The position numbers and the translations under genes were made by a program. Shown here one piece after another: positions 5,965 through 14,441 of a DNA stretch of 27,480 nt (its first letter is position 1; every line of letters begins with the position of its first letter). The stretch comes from an uncultured Oscillospiraceae bacterium (GTDB lineage Bacteria > Bacillota > Clostridia > Oscillospirales > Ruminococcaceae): NCBI GenBank assembly GCA_910587335.1, contig CAJUMG010000021.1:1-27480 (forward strand). Reading direction: 5' to 3'. The notes under the pieces were generated by a model. That model was given only the letters and a program-made list of their open reading frames with translations. It was not told where the DNA came from and ran no database searches.

Positions 5965-6753
5965 ATGCTCATTGATTCTCACATCCACATTTTCCCGGAT
6001 TCTCTCGCTCCAAAGGTCATTCCCAAGCTGGCGGGCATCTCCGGTTTTGTCAATCAAACCGATGGGACATTGTCCGACACTTTAGAAAAGATGCACAGCT
6101 GGGGGGTGGACAAGGGCATCTTTTTAAGCATCGCCACCAAGCCCTCTCAGCAAAAATCCATCAACGATTTCTGCGCCTCCATTGCCGGGGACAGGGTAAT
6201 CCCTTTTGGATCGGTCCATCCGGACGCGGACGACTGGGAGACGGAGCTGGAACGGATCGCCGGTCTGGGGCTTAAGGGCATTAAGCTGCATCCGGATTAT
6301 CAGGGCTTTGATATGGACGAGCCGCGGATTCTGCCCATTTTTCAGCGGGCGCGGGATCTGGGGCTTTGCGTAGTGGTCCACGCAGGCTTTGACCCTCTTT
6401 CCCCCAACCATATTCACTGTAGACCCAAGGCTTGCCGGCAGGTGCTGAAGGCCTGTCCAGGATTAAAGCTGATTTTGGCTCACATGGGCGGTATGCGGCT
6501 GTGGGACGAGGTGGAAGAGTATCTGGCCGGAGAACCGGTCTGGCTGGATACTGCCTGTTGCGCCGGCGCAATCGACCCGGCACAGCTAAAGCGGCTGATT
6601 CAAAAGCATGGAGCAGACAAAATCCTTTTTGCCAGCGATTGTCCTTGGAGCGATCCGCGGCGGGAAAAGGCGATGCTGGAAGAAATCGGTCTGTCTGCCG
6701 AGGAAAAGAATTCCATTTTTTCCGGAAACGTCCTAAAGCTTTTAGCCCTGTGA
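5965..6753 (+). CDS. Metal-dependent amidohydrolase (Amidohydrolase_2 / TIM-barrel)
   Basis: A 262-residue TIM-barrel hydrolase of the amidohydrolase superfamily. It opens with LIDSHIHIFPD, giving the metal ligands His6 and His8. GIKLHPDYQGF, VVVHAGFD and LILAHMGG supply further metal and active-site histidines, and FASDCPW holds the last conserved Asp. The family includes decarboxylases and lactonases; the substrate is unknown. ATG 5965 is preferred over an in-frame ATG at 5956 because GAAAGGA precedes it by 8 nt and homologues start at the LIDSH strand. It has its own promoter and is followed after 2 bases by the promoter of the esterase. Confidence 0.88.
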   Translation: MLIDSHIHIFPDSLAPKVIPKLAGISGFVNQTDGTLSDTLEKMHSWGVDKGIFLSIATKPSQQKSINDFCASIAGDRVIPFGSVHPDADDWETELERIAGLGLKGIKLHPDYQGFDMDEPRILPIFQRARDLGLCVVVHAGFDPLSPNHIHCRPKACRQVLKACPGLKLILAHMGGMRLWDEVEEYLAGEPVWLDTACCAGAIDPAQLKRLIQKHGADKILFASDCPWSDPRREKAMLEEIGLSAEEKNSIFSGNVLKLLAL

Positions 6754-6755
6754 GG

Positions 6756-6784
6756 TTGTTTTTTTCTACACAAAGTGCTAAAAT
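6756..6784 (+). promoter_or_regulatory. Promoter of the esterase-lipoprotein unit
   Basis: TTGTTT (6756-6761), 17 bases, then TAAAAT (6779-6784) preceded by TGC. It starts directly after the amidohydrolase stop codon. Confidence 0.65.
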
Positions 6785-6794
6785 GTGTTTTGTC

Positions 6795-6820
6795 CAGCCG
6801 GCCCCAACCGGCTGCTTTTT
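6795..6820 (+). terminator. Terminator-like hairpin in the esterase leader
   Basis: CAGCCGG (6795-6801) pairs with CCGGCTG (6808-6814), followed by C and T5. It can end transcription of the amidohydrolase gene. It also lies within a few bases of the predicted start site of the esterase mRNA, directly before AAGGAGG, so it could act as a 5' stabilising or attenuating hairpin. Confidence 0.65.
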
Positions 6821-6833
6821 AAGGAGGCGCCAT

Positions 6834-7631
6834 ATGGCTTTTTTTAAAGGATCAATCCGTTCAAAAATTCTGGGAATGGATACCAGTTTGACTATTGTGC
6901 TGCCTTTTGACCGGGCGGCGGTCCCGGAAAGGGAGTGCCCGGTTGTCTATCTGCTGCACGGGCACGGGGAAAACGCGGACGTCTGGACCCGTATGACCTC
7001 GGTAGAGCGGTACGCCAACGCTTATGGCGTTGCACTGATTATGCCGGAGGTTCAGCGCAGCTTTTATACGGATATGGCCGCCGGTCTTGCCTATTTTTCC
7101 TATGTATCAAAGGAGCTGCCCGATCTGTGCGAGCAGCTGTTTTCGGTCAGTTCCCGGCGGGAAGGGCGGTTTGTGGCGGGCCTTTCCATGGGCGGATACG
7201 GGGCTCTTAAAGTTGGGCTGCGCTGTCCCGACCGGTTCGCGGGCTGCGCCGGGTTTTCCGGCTGTTTGGATATCGAGGCACTGCGCGCTTCCCTTTCCGA
7301 ATCGGACCCCGGCCTATTGGGAGAGGCCAAAGCAATCTTTGGGGAGGATCTTGTAATAAAACCGGAGGATAATTTGTTTTATCTGGTAGAAAAGACGGCG
7401 CTACTGCCGCGGGACCGGCTCCCCAAGGTAATGGTCACCTGCGGCTGCGAGGATTTTTTGTACGCGCATAATACCCGTTTCCGGGACACGATACAGCCGC
7501 TGCCTTATGAATTTCGCTATCGAGAGTGGCCAGGCGTTCATGAATGGGGATTCTGGGATCAGTCTATTCAGTATGCGCTGGAATTCTTCTTTCCCGGCCG
7601 CCGGGAAGCTTTGCAGCAGTCCAAGCCGTGA
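6834..7631 (+). CDS. Esterase D-like alpha/beta hydrolase (putative esterase family)
   Basis: A 265-residue serine hydrolase of the esterase D / PF00756-type family. Seen: the oxyanion-side VVYLLHGHGENADVW, the nucleophile elbow GLSMGG with Ser118, CEDFLY with the likely acid Asp207, and VHEWGFW with the likely catalytic His236. There is no signal peptide, so it should act in the cytoplasm on small acyl esters; related clostridial enzymes include S-formylglutathione-hydrolase-like and acetyl-xylan-type esterases. The ATG at 6834 has a perfect AAGGAGG 6 nt upstream; the longer open frame to the left lies inside the amidohydrolase gene in another frame and is not used. It is probably cotranscribed with the lipoprotein 45 nt downstream. 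Confidence 0.9.
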   Translation: MAFFKGSIRSKILGMDTSLTIVLPFDRAAVPERECPVVYLLHGHGENADVWTRMTSVERYANAYGVALIMPEVQRSFYTDMAAGLAYFSYVSKELPDLCEQLFSVSSRREGRFVAGLSMGGYGALKVGLRCPDRFAGCAGFSGCLDIEALRASLSESDPGLLGEAKAIFGEDLVIKPEDNLFYLVEKTALLPRDRLPKVMVTCGCEDFLYAHNTRFRDTIQPLPYEFRYREWPGVHEWGFWDQSIQYALEFFFPGRREALQQSKP

Positions 7632-7675
7632 GACACAGCTTCCGGCAAATCCACACAAGAAAGGACCTTATCTTT

Positions 7676-8269
7676 ATGATAATAAAAACCAATCGGATCA
7701 TTTCATTGCTTTTGGCGCTCGTTTTGGTTGCCGTGCTGTTGGCAAGCTGCACCGGCTCCCCTGACGATCGCTGTGTGAAGGTTGATGGGGATACCATTTC
7801 CATCCCGTCTATGAACCTTTCTTTCTCCTTTCCCGCTCCGTGGTTTACGGTGACAAACGAGGAGATTGAAGCAATTTCACAGGACAAGGAGCTCCTTCGC
7901 AACTATGTGGATGAGGACGGTGATCTGGTAAACTCCCGTCCGGAGGCCTATACGACAGACGAAGTTCTGCTGCTGAACGGACAAACGCTGGAAACCTGTC
8001 GGATCTCCGCCAAAGAGGATTTAAACTCTTACAGCTTGGAGAGCTTTGCCTCTAACCTGTTTGACAAAATGCAGGGGGACATGGACCTGATTTCCCTGCC
8101 ACAGAGCCTGAACATTGGAAAATATAAAGGCTATGCGATCAGTACAATTCCCAAGGATTCCACCCTTCGTTTTAAGTATTATTATCTACATGAAAAGAAG
8201 ACCTTTGTAGAAATCGTTACCTCTGGTTACTCGGATCATGTCAAGGTAGAAAAAATCATTGAAGAATAA
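7676..8269 (+). CDS. Lipoprotein of unknown function
   Basis: A 197-residue predicted lipoprotein. The N-terminus has two basic residues, a hydrophobic helix and the lipobox LASC with Cys25 as the acylated residue, so it should be anchored on the outer face of the membrane. The mature part contains ISIPSMNLSFSFPAPWFTVT, reminiscent of the PsbP-like or DUF-type domains of small surface lipoproteins, but I cannot name a family. ATG 7676 follows GAAAGGACC at suitable spacing. It lies 45 nt after the esterase with no promoter or terminator between, so it belongs to that unit. Confidence 0.8.
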   Translation: MIIKTNRIISLLLALVLVAVLLASCTGSPDDRCVKVDGDTISIPSMNLSFSFPAPWFTVTNEEIEAISQDKELLRNYVDEDGDLVNSRPEAYTTDEVLLLNGQTLETCRISAKEDLNSYSLESFASNLFDKMQGDMDLISLPQSLNIGKYKGYAISTIPKDSTLRFKYYYLHEKKTFVEIVTSGYSDHVKVEKIIEE

Positions 8270-8339
8270 AGCCGCCGCTTTATGTGGTTATTTTTTGCGT
8301 GTTCATAATTCTGTCGGTTTCTGTTATCGAGGTGAAAAA

Positions 8340-9101
8340 ATGGAACTGATCAAAATAACGCCTGACAATCTTGCCAAAGAACATATTTGCTGTGCCATTG
8401 CAAACGACAAAGACATCCAGATCATATCCAAAAAGGCTTGGATGGAACAGCGGCTTGCGGAGGGACTTGTTTTTTTAAAGGGCAATGTACGCGGCAAATG
8501 CTTTATCGAGTACATCCCTGCCGAGTATGCTTGGGCGCCGGTAGTGGCCGAGGGCTACATGTACATCAACTGCTTATGGGTATCCGGACAGTTTAAAGGG
8601 CACGGATATTCCAATCTTTTGTTAGACGAATGTATAAAAGACAGTAAGGAAAAAGGGAAAAAGGGGTTGGTCTGCTTATCCTCAAAAAAGAAAATGGGCT
8701 TTCTTTCCGATCCCAAATACATGAAATATAAAGGGTTTGAGACGGTCGACAAGGCGCAGCCATATTTTGAACTACTGTATCTGCCGTTCGATAGCGGCTT
8801 GGACAAGCCTTGTTTTAAACACACGGTAAAAGAGCCTTGGCCTAATGGCGGGCAAAAGGAATTTACTTTATATTATACAAATCAATGCCCTTTCACCGCA
8901 AAGTATGTGCCACTTTTAGAAAAAGCGGCACAGCAAAAAGGGTTGGCTTTCCGAACGATTCATCTTGACACGAGGGAAGCCGCACAGAATGCGCCGGCTC
9001 CCTTTACCACATTCGCCTTATTTTATGAGGGCAAATTTTTAACACACGAAATTCTTTCAGACAAAAAATTTGAAAAGCTTCTTGCTTCCATATCCTTATA
9101 G
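8340..9101 (+). CDS. YoaP-like protein: N-terminal GNAT domain plus C-terminal thioredoxin-like domain
   Basis: A 253-residue two-domain protein. Residues 1 to about 150 form a GNAT acetyltransferase with the acetyl-CoA loop QFKGHGYSN at about 84-92. Residues 172-253 form a small alpha/beta domain opening with FTLYYTNQCPFT and ending in a strand-helix, as in the C-terminal domain of YoaP-type proteins; the single Cys183 in a CP turn recalls a monothiol thioredoxin fold. The whole layout matches the YoaP-like acetyltransferases of Firmicutes, whose substrates are unknown. ATG 8340 is preceded by GAGGTG. Base composition is lower in GC than the genes to the left, and the 8270-8339 gap has no obvious promoter. 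Confidence 0.82.
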   Translation: MELIKITPDNLAKEHICCAIANDKDIQIISKKAWMEQRLAEGLVFLKGNVRGKCFIEYIPAEYAWAPVVAEGYMYINCLWVSGQFKGHGYSNLLLDECIKDSKEKGKKGLVCLSSKKKMGFLSDPKYMKYKGFETVDKAQPYFELLYLPFDSGLDKPCFKHTVKEPWPNGGQKEFTLYYTNQCPFTAKYVPLLEKAAQQKGLAFRTIHLDTREAAQNAPAPFTTFALFYEGKFLTHEILSDKKFEKLLASISL

Positions 9102-9256
9102 GATACGAATAAAAAAGAGCGCGTTTACCAGCTTATTGCACCTGCGTTTTTCATTTTTTATTTGAACCTTTTGCCATTTCGCGTGTTTCTATAAAGATAG
9201 AGCCGCATATATTCGTAAGTTGGTTGATATTCTTTTTAAAAGGACGGCGCAGATGG

Positions 9257-9856
9257 ATGAATAAGAAAATAGGCGTATATGGCGCCGTTGTTAATTTCGT
9301 TGCGGTATTTTGCTTTGCCCTGTTTTTGTTATTTGGTTTTGATTATGGCAGTTACTTTTCTTCTATGTTCATTGCGTTTAGCTTTGTACTAATGATGTGC
9401 GGATATGCTTACTTTGCCAAAAAGGAAGCAAAGTTAGCAGGCTATATTTCAGTGGCTTTTTCCGCCGTATATACGGCCATTATTCTATTAGTCTATTTTG
9501 CGCAGCTCACAACCGTCCGACTAAATGATTTAACCTTGCAAGCTGCTGCACTTCTTGATTTTCAGCAATGTGGATTACTATTTAACTATGACCTATTGGG
9601 CTATGCTGTCATGTCGTTAGCTACATTTTTTGCAGGATTGACGGTAAAGCCACAGACAAAAATAGACAAGTGGTTAAAATATCTGCTCATGGTACATGGA
9701 GTGTTTTTTATCTCCTGTTTCGTTTTTCCTATGACCGGGTTATTCAAAGCTGATAGCCCAAAATGGATAGGTGTGGCGGTATTAGAATTTTGGTGCTTCT
9801 ATTTTTGTCCTATTAGTATTTTATCTATTTTGCATTTTTCCAGTTGCAAGGAATAG
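9257..9856 (+). CDS. Six-helix membrane protein of unknown function
   Basis: A 199-residue integral membrane protein with about six strongly hydrophobic helices and short loops. It ends in ILSILHFSSCKE. I recognise no motif or family. The ATG at 9257 (MNKKIGVYG) gives a typical positive-inside N-terminus, but the nearest AGGA is 12 nt upstream, longer than usual; the frame extends to 9224 without a better start. Its sequence is AT-rich like the preceding YoaP-like gene, and both may have arrived together. A perfect terminator follows at 9906-9929. Confidence 0.72.
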   Translation: MNKKIGVYGAVVNFVAVFCFALFLLFGFDYGSYFSSMFIAFSFVLMMCGYAYFAKKEAKLAGYISVAFSAVYTAIILLVYFAQLTTVRLNDLTLQAAALLDFQQCGLLFNYDLLGYAVMSLATFFAGLTVKPQTKIDKWLKYLLMVHGVFFISCFVFPMTGLFKADSPKWIGVAVLEFWCFYFCPISILSILHFSSCKE

Positions 9857-9905
9857 GCTTTGTAAGGTGAGATTTGGACTGTAGGGCAGGAAAAACGGAT
9901 GCCTT

Positions 9906-9929
9906 AAACGAAATCTTTTTCGTTTTTTT
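9906..9929 (+). terminator. Terminator of the rightward unit
   Basis: AAACGAAA (9906-9913) and TTTCGTTT (9918-9925) form a perfect 8-base stem with a four-base loop, running into a T-tract to 9929. Confidence 0.85.
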
Positions 9930-10033
9930 CATTGTCCGCACAGAAGCTTTCTTTTACGATTGCTTTGCATTCTTCTGTTTACCGATGCGCCCTTGCCGCG
10001 CGTGGCCTTTCTTGGGACATTCACCCTTAACAA

Positions 10034-10074
10034 AAAAACTCTATGTGAGAGATTTTCAATCACATAGAGTTTTT
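10034..10074. terminator. Terminator of the polysaccharide operon (bidirectional)
   Basis: ACTCTATGTGA (10038-10048) and TCACATAGAGT (10060-10070) form a perfect 11-base stem. A-runs and T-runs flank it on both sides, so it works leftward for the polysaccharide operon ending at 10117 and also rightward. Positions 9930-10033 contain nothing I can support. Confidence 0.9.
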
Positions 10075-10116
10075 CATTTTTCCGTAGCAGATGAAGGACA
10101 AGCAAAAGCTTTCTGC

Positions 10117-12363
10117 CTATTCACTTTGCACATTGCCCCCGGGTACGCGAAACTTTTGCTTTGCAAGACCGTTTTGATCTTTCGTTTCCACCGGGCAAAT
10201 AAAATAAGCCAGCGCAAGAAAACAAGTACAAACCATTGCAAAATAGACATACCGATAATCTTGGCAGGTCATAGCAAGGAGCAAAGACAGAGAATTACCC
10301 AAGAGAGGTATTGCCGCTAAGAAAAAGCCATATTTCTTTTTCTTAAAAGAAAGGAACAGCAGGATGAGGGACAAAGAGATATAGGGCCCTGCACGCCAAA
10401 TAAGCATGTCGCTCCAAGGTGAGCGAATACTTTTCAGATAAATTTTGTTTAAGGCGTCCGTTAAAAAATTTTCTCTGCAGTAATATCCAAAAGAATTGCC
10501 GTCTACAACAACCAAATATTGATTATTTGTAATCCGCCAGTTGTAACCGCTTGGAACGCTATTCCACAGCAAATTGCTGCCAAGAAGACGGTCTTTTATG
10601 ATCAAAAACGGATGCCGCAAAAATGTTTTGATATATTCCTGATTTACCTTATCAGCTCCCAGGTCATTGATCTTTCTGTTCAGGTCCTCCCGAATCGCAA
10701 CCTCGGAAAATCCGAAGCTATTGGTACAATACGGCTCATACACATCCATCCAATCACCTATAAACATAAGCGTGTCCATAAAATCATCGCTTTCCTCCGA
10801 AGCAATGCGGGTATACGCCATTCCATGGATCAAGCCATACGCTGTGTAAATATCAGATGGTGTTACACCAAAGCTTGTATAGACCGGCCCTTTGATTCCG
10901 CCAAAAATCAGCACGCCAAGTAGCAACATAATCGCTGGTTTCCATGAGCGGTATACGACTGTGAACCCAATCAACACAATTCCGATTAAAAGGAAAACCA
11001 CGATTCCGTTATGACGCAATAAGACCGTGAGCGGTACGCAAACGACAAGCTGTATCATGTTTCCCACCGAGAAAAACTCTCTTTTTTCCACAGCAAGTTT
11101 CGTCAGCAAAAGCGTCAGCCAAAGAAGACAGACCGTGTAAGGAACATCTTTCCACAAAACAGAGGCATAGATTCCGTTTACAATATGCGCACTAAACAAA
11201 ACTGCGAACACGCTCAGCAATTTTCTGGACAGGCCATGCAAGGACAAGTACCGAAGAAACATGGCTACGACAAAAGCAAAAAACGCCATTTGGAGGAGAG
11301 AAAACACAACCGGATGATCTGTTAGCTGGAAGACACCCCGATAGTATATGGTCAAAAGAGCAGGATGCGCATCGTTCATAGGGATTTCGCCCTTTGCCTG
11401 TGCAAATTGGTTCAGTGTATCAATCGATATACCTCCCGGATTACCCGCGCATAGGTACACAAGCCAGATGGAAAAGACCGATAGAAATAACGAGAGCTGG
11501 TACAATTTTGACGAGGTTGGCATCCATGTTGTATAGACAAGCAGGCCGAAAATACCAGCAAATAGTATACCAATAAAAGCTGCTATCAATGCGGTTTCTA
11601 CCTTCGACAGCGAGGGGATGATATTGCTTTTTACCCGATAGCTTTCCAGATAATCATCCGATATGTCTGAATACAGGTCCAGCCTTTCTTTATGCGCTCC
11701 ATCTTCGATTTCTACAATACCAGACCACCGATGTTTATTAAACCGTAAATCAATATCCTCCGCCGCCGGAAAAGAAAATGTAATCGAACTTCCGGGCGCC
11801 AATCCCCAAAAGTATCCATACTCTGTATTCCAGCTTCCACTGATATCCACAGGCGTCATCCTAGCCGATGCCCCATCGATAATCGCATTTTTACTCAACA
11901 GCACCTCACGGCCGGCAGCATCAGGATTCTTATCCTCAAGCAAAGTCACCGTTACTTCTGTTGGAGCATAGGACGGAGCCCAAAAGTCTGGTAAAAGCTT
12001 GTACGCCAAAACAGAGCACACTGCAAATACGCACAACGAAACGCATAACAGCCACACTTTCATCGGGAGCCGCTTTTTATCCGATACGCGTTTTTTTGCC
12101 GCTCTCTTTTCTGCTATTTTTCCGGTCAGTGCATCGATACCAAAAAAGATGATAAGCAGAATAAGCCCGTTCCCGATCACCGCAAGGAGATAAAGCGCAA
12201 TCTGCCCAAGCTCTACCTGCATCTGCCAAAGATCCATAAAAAGGGACTCGGCTGTGAACTGAAAGGCTATGACCATATTGATTAAAATAAAAGCAATCCA
12301 GTGATAGTATTTCCAATCTTGGAAATACTTCTCAATTTTCTTTGTGAGCTTGGTCAATTTCAT
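10117..12363 (-). CDS. GT-C-like polytopic glycosyltransferase with extracytoplasmic domain (second paralogue)
   Basis: A 748-residue integral membrane protein, last gene of the operon. Layout: about three N-terminal helices (to about 122), an extracytoplasmic beta-rich domain at about 130-250 containing EYGYFWGLAPGSSITF and NKHRWSGIVEIED, then roughly ten helices. After the first helix of the main bundle comes SIDTLNQFAQAKG (Asp315) and later NDAHPALL..YYR (His333), a pattern like the acidic catalytic loop of GT-C enzymes that use polyprenyl-phosphate sugars. The equivalent residues occur in the 15508-18288 protein. The start ATG at 12363 overlaps the upstream gene by 32 bases; a longer frame reaches 12498 but only inside that gene. 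The donor sugar is unknown, and assignment to GT-C is by pattern, not by a close match. Confidence 0.75.
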   Translation of the reverse strand: MKLTKLTKKIEKYFQDWKYYHWIAFILINMVIAFQFTAESLFMDLWQMQVELGQIALYLLAVIGNGLILLIIFFGIDALTGKIAEKRAAKKRVSDKKRLPMKVWLLCVSLCVFAVCSVLAYKLLPDFWAPSYAPTEVTVTLLEDKNPDAAGREVLLSKNAIIDGASARMTPVDISGSWNTEYGYFWGLAPGSSITFSFPAAEDIDLRFNKHRWSGIVEIEDGAHKERLDLYSDISDDYLESYRVKSNIIPSLSKVETALIAAFIGILFAGIFGLLVYTTWMPTSSKLYQLSLFLSVFSIWLVYLCAGNPGGISIDTLNQFAQAKGEIPMNDAHPALLTIYYRGVFQLTDHPVVFSLLQMAFFAFVVAMFLRYLSLHGLSRKLLSVFAVLFSAHIVNGIYASVLWKDVPYTVCLLWLTLLLTKLAVEKREFFSVGNMIQLVVCVPLTVLLRHNGIVVFLLIGIVLIGFTVVYRSWKPAIMLLLGVLIFGGIKGPVYTSFGVTPSDIYTAYGLIHGMAYTRIASEESDDFMDTLMFIGDWMDVYEPYCTNSFGFSEVAIREDLNRKINDLGADKVNQEYIKTFLRHPFLIIKDRLLGSNLLWNSVPSGYNWRITNNQYLVVVDGNSFGYYCRENFLTDALNKIYLKSIRSPWSDMLIWRAGPYISLSLILLFLSFKKKKYGFFLAAIPLLGNSLSLLLAMTCQDYRYVYFAMVCTCFLALAYFICPVETKDQNGLAKQKFRVPGGNVQSE

Positions 12364-14425
12364 CGTCTTTATTTTCCATCGCTTCCTTCCACATAGGAAT
12401 AAACTGCCGCACTCGATCATGCCATTTCCAATTCTGAATAGACGCCAGATTCTCCCGCGACAGGCGCGACATCCACTCCGGATGTGCCAATATCTCAAGA
12501 ATCTTCTCTTTTAGCGCGGCTTTGGAGCGTTCTTTTAAGATAAACCGAGATTGCAGCTCTCCCGCGGCTTCCGGTACGATTCCGACACAGGTGGAGATAA
12601 ACGGAACGCCGCAGGCCATACATTCCAAAATGGGGTTGGGGGTTCCCTCGATTTTAGAAGGGCATACATAAAGATCAATACCCGCGTACCAATCCGGCAT
12701 TTCATAATGCGGTATCTTCTTTTGGCTGCTGTCGCAAAGCGATAATTCTACAGGATAACCCTCTGCCTGCAACTCTTCCACGACGGGTTTTAAAATTGTA
12801 TGTAGTCCTTTAAAATCCTCTTTTTCCGCCTGCCACAGGCTATTCCCTGCCCATCCGAGTATCAGCTTTCGTTTTGAGACGCACTCGTCAAATCGTTCGA
12901 GATTCTGAGGGCAAAACAGCTCCAGATCTACGCCGTCTGTCACAATCGAATACGGTTTTAAATGAATTCTCTCATCATTGTCATACAATTCTTTTAAAAT
13001 GCGAGAGGACACAGAATAATTTTTCACCAACGATTTTTCATCGGAAAACAAAAGCCTGCTGCGGTAAAAGTCCTCCTCGTCATTCCCTATAAACAAATGG
13101 TCATAGACAGAGGTAGTGACAATTTTATTTTTTATATATTCCTGATAAAAAATCTCCCGATCCATTCCCCAGCGAAGCGCATAGTTTTTTACATGATCCG
13201 CGTCATGATCAACAAGCCACGGTCTCCAGAGGAAATGGATTAAGTCGCTGTCTGCACCGGCAAAAAAGACCGCTGCCAGACTATCCACATCCGATAAATA
13301 AATGATTTTAAAGGAAAATGCATCGGAGCAGTATTTGATAATCTGTTTCGCGATATTATCAAGCGCCCAGCCGGGACTGTCCACCACCAGCAATATTTCG
13401 GGCCGCTTAGAAGCAGGCGCATTTTCCACCGTTTCTTCCGGCTTTTCGTCCAACAGCTCCCAAAGGCGCTGATTGACCCAAGCTTCTGTAGAAGGATTCC
13501 AAACCCGTATACCATGCTTTTTCTCAAAATATCGGGCGGATTCCACCAGCTTCATATTGGAAAAACGCACCTTTTCATAGGACTTGTCGCTGCTATTTTC
13601 CGGTTTGGGATGGTCGTGAATGATACTTACGATTCCACAGGAACCGATTTTGTAGCCCTGCTGGAAAAGACGCATAGAAAACTCCGAATCCTCAAAGCCG
13701 ACAAACATCCCCTCGTCAAATCCATCGCACCGAAAAAAAGTGTCTTTGCGGAAAATGCTTGCCCCGCCTGGAACAAAGGTACATAAAAAGGGATCGTAAA
13801 GCTTGTGGACATCAATATTGCACTCAATATATGCAGAGCTTCCGCCAACGCTGATTTCGTTTCCCGTATCATCTACATAAAGATGCCCGCCGTAAATAGA
13901 AATCTTTTTGCTGTCCTGATCCTGCAGCGGCATAGAGAGAAAGTGGCAGCCTAATTGAGCAATATCAGAGGATATTTTTTCCAGGGGATTTTGAAAAAAG
14001 TATATATCGTTATCCAAAGAGAAGATCCACTCGGTGGCCACTTCACGAAACAGGCGATTTCGGCCGCCTGCAACGCCATAATTGCGGTCAAATTCCACCA
14101 TCCTGCACCGGTATGGCATCCTTTGCATCGCTTGGCGCAGGGCGGCTTTTTCGGTCTCGGTTGACCCATTATCACCGATCAAAAATTCTCCGGAAAAATT
14201 CGGGATTTTTTCTGCGATCGACTGCATCAGCCGTATGGTGAGGGAGGACCGATTCATGCTTAACACTGCAATCGTCAGGTTCTCACCCCGTTTCCCAATA
14301 TTCTCTATTGCAAAAGCACTCCACCCCTTCCCGGTGGAGCCTACGCCAATCATCCTATGGTGCTTGCTGGATATATATTTATATTCTTCTATCATAAAGC
14401 CTGGAACAAGAGTACCGTCCATCAT
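12332..14425 (-). CDS. Bifunctional glycosyltransferase: GT2 domain fused to GT4 domain
   Basis: A 697-residue cytoplasmic protein with two transferase domains. Residues about 48-305 are a GT2 (GT-A fold) domain: LTIAVLSMNRS, GDNGSTE, the metal-binding SLDNDIYFF (Asp138, Asp140) and GFEDSEFSMRL (Glu245-Asp246). Residues about 342-680 are a GT4 (GT-B fold) domain: LILGWAGNSLW and the donor-site EX7E motif from Glu593 to Glu601 in IEGTPNPILECMACG. A short linker rich in Glu and Pro joins them. Such fusions add two successive sugars to a growing glycan. The start at 14425 is a tandem ATGATG with GGCGG about 11 nt upstream; it lies 16 bases after the methyltransferase gene. The 3' end overlaps the next gene by 32 bases. 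Confidence 0.9.
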   Translation of the reverse strand: MMDGTLVPGFMIEEYKYISSKHHRMIGVGSTGKGWSAFAIENIGKRGENLTIAVLSMNRSSLTIRLMQSIAEKIPNFSGEFLIGDNGSTETEKAALRQAMQRMPYRCRMVEFDRNYGVAGGRNRLFREVATEWIFSLDNDIYFFQNPLEKISSDIAQLGCHFLSMPLQDQDSKKISIYGGHLYVDDTGNEISVGGSSAYIECNIDVHKLYDPFLCTFVPGGASIFRKDTFFRCDGFDEGMFVGFEDSEFSMRLFQQGYKIGSCGIVSIIHDHPKPENSSDKSYEKVRFSNMKLVESARYFEKKHGIRVWNPSTEAWVNQRLWELLDEKPEETVENAPASKRPEILLVVDSPGWALDNIAKQIIKYCSDAFSFKIIYLSDVDSLAAVFFAGADSDLIHFLWRPWLVDHDADHVKNYALRWGMDREIFYQEYIKNKIVTTSVYDHLFIGNDEEDFYRSRLLFSDEKSLVKNYSVSSRILKELYDNDERIHLKPYSIVTDGVDLELFCPQNLERFDECVSKRKLILGWAGNSLWQAEKEDFKGLHTILKPVVEELQAEGYPVELSLCDSSQKKIPHYEMPDWYAGIDLYVCPSKIEGTPNPILECMACGVPFISTCVGIVPEAAGELQSRFILKERSKAALKEKILEILAHPEWMSRLSRENLASIQNWKWHDRVRQFIPMWKEAMENKDDEIDQAHKEN

Positions 14426-14441
14426 TTTCCATTACCGCCTT

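Noticed and set aside
5815..6057. 81-residue N-terminal extension of the GDPD protein
   Set aside because: It overlaps the divergent amidohydrolase and its promoter, and the GDPD domain begins right at the 5814 start.
6432..6833. Upstream extension of the esterase reading frame to 6432
   Set aside because: It runs inside the amidohydrolase gene in another frame. A perfect AAGGAGG and the family start point place the esterase start at 6834.
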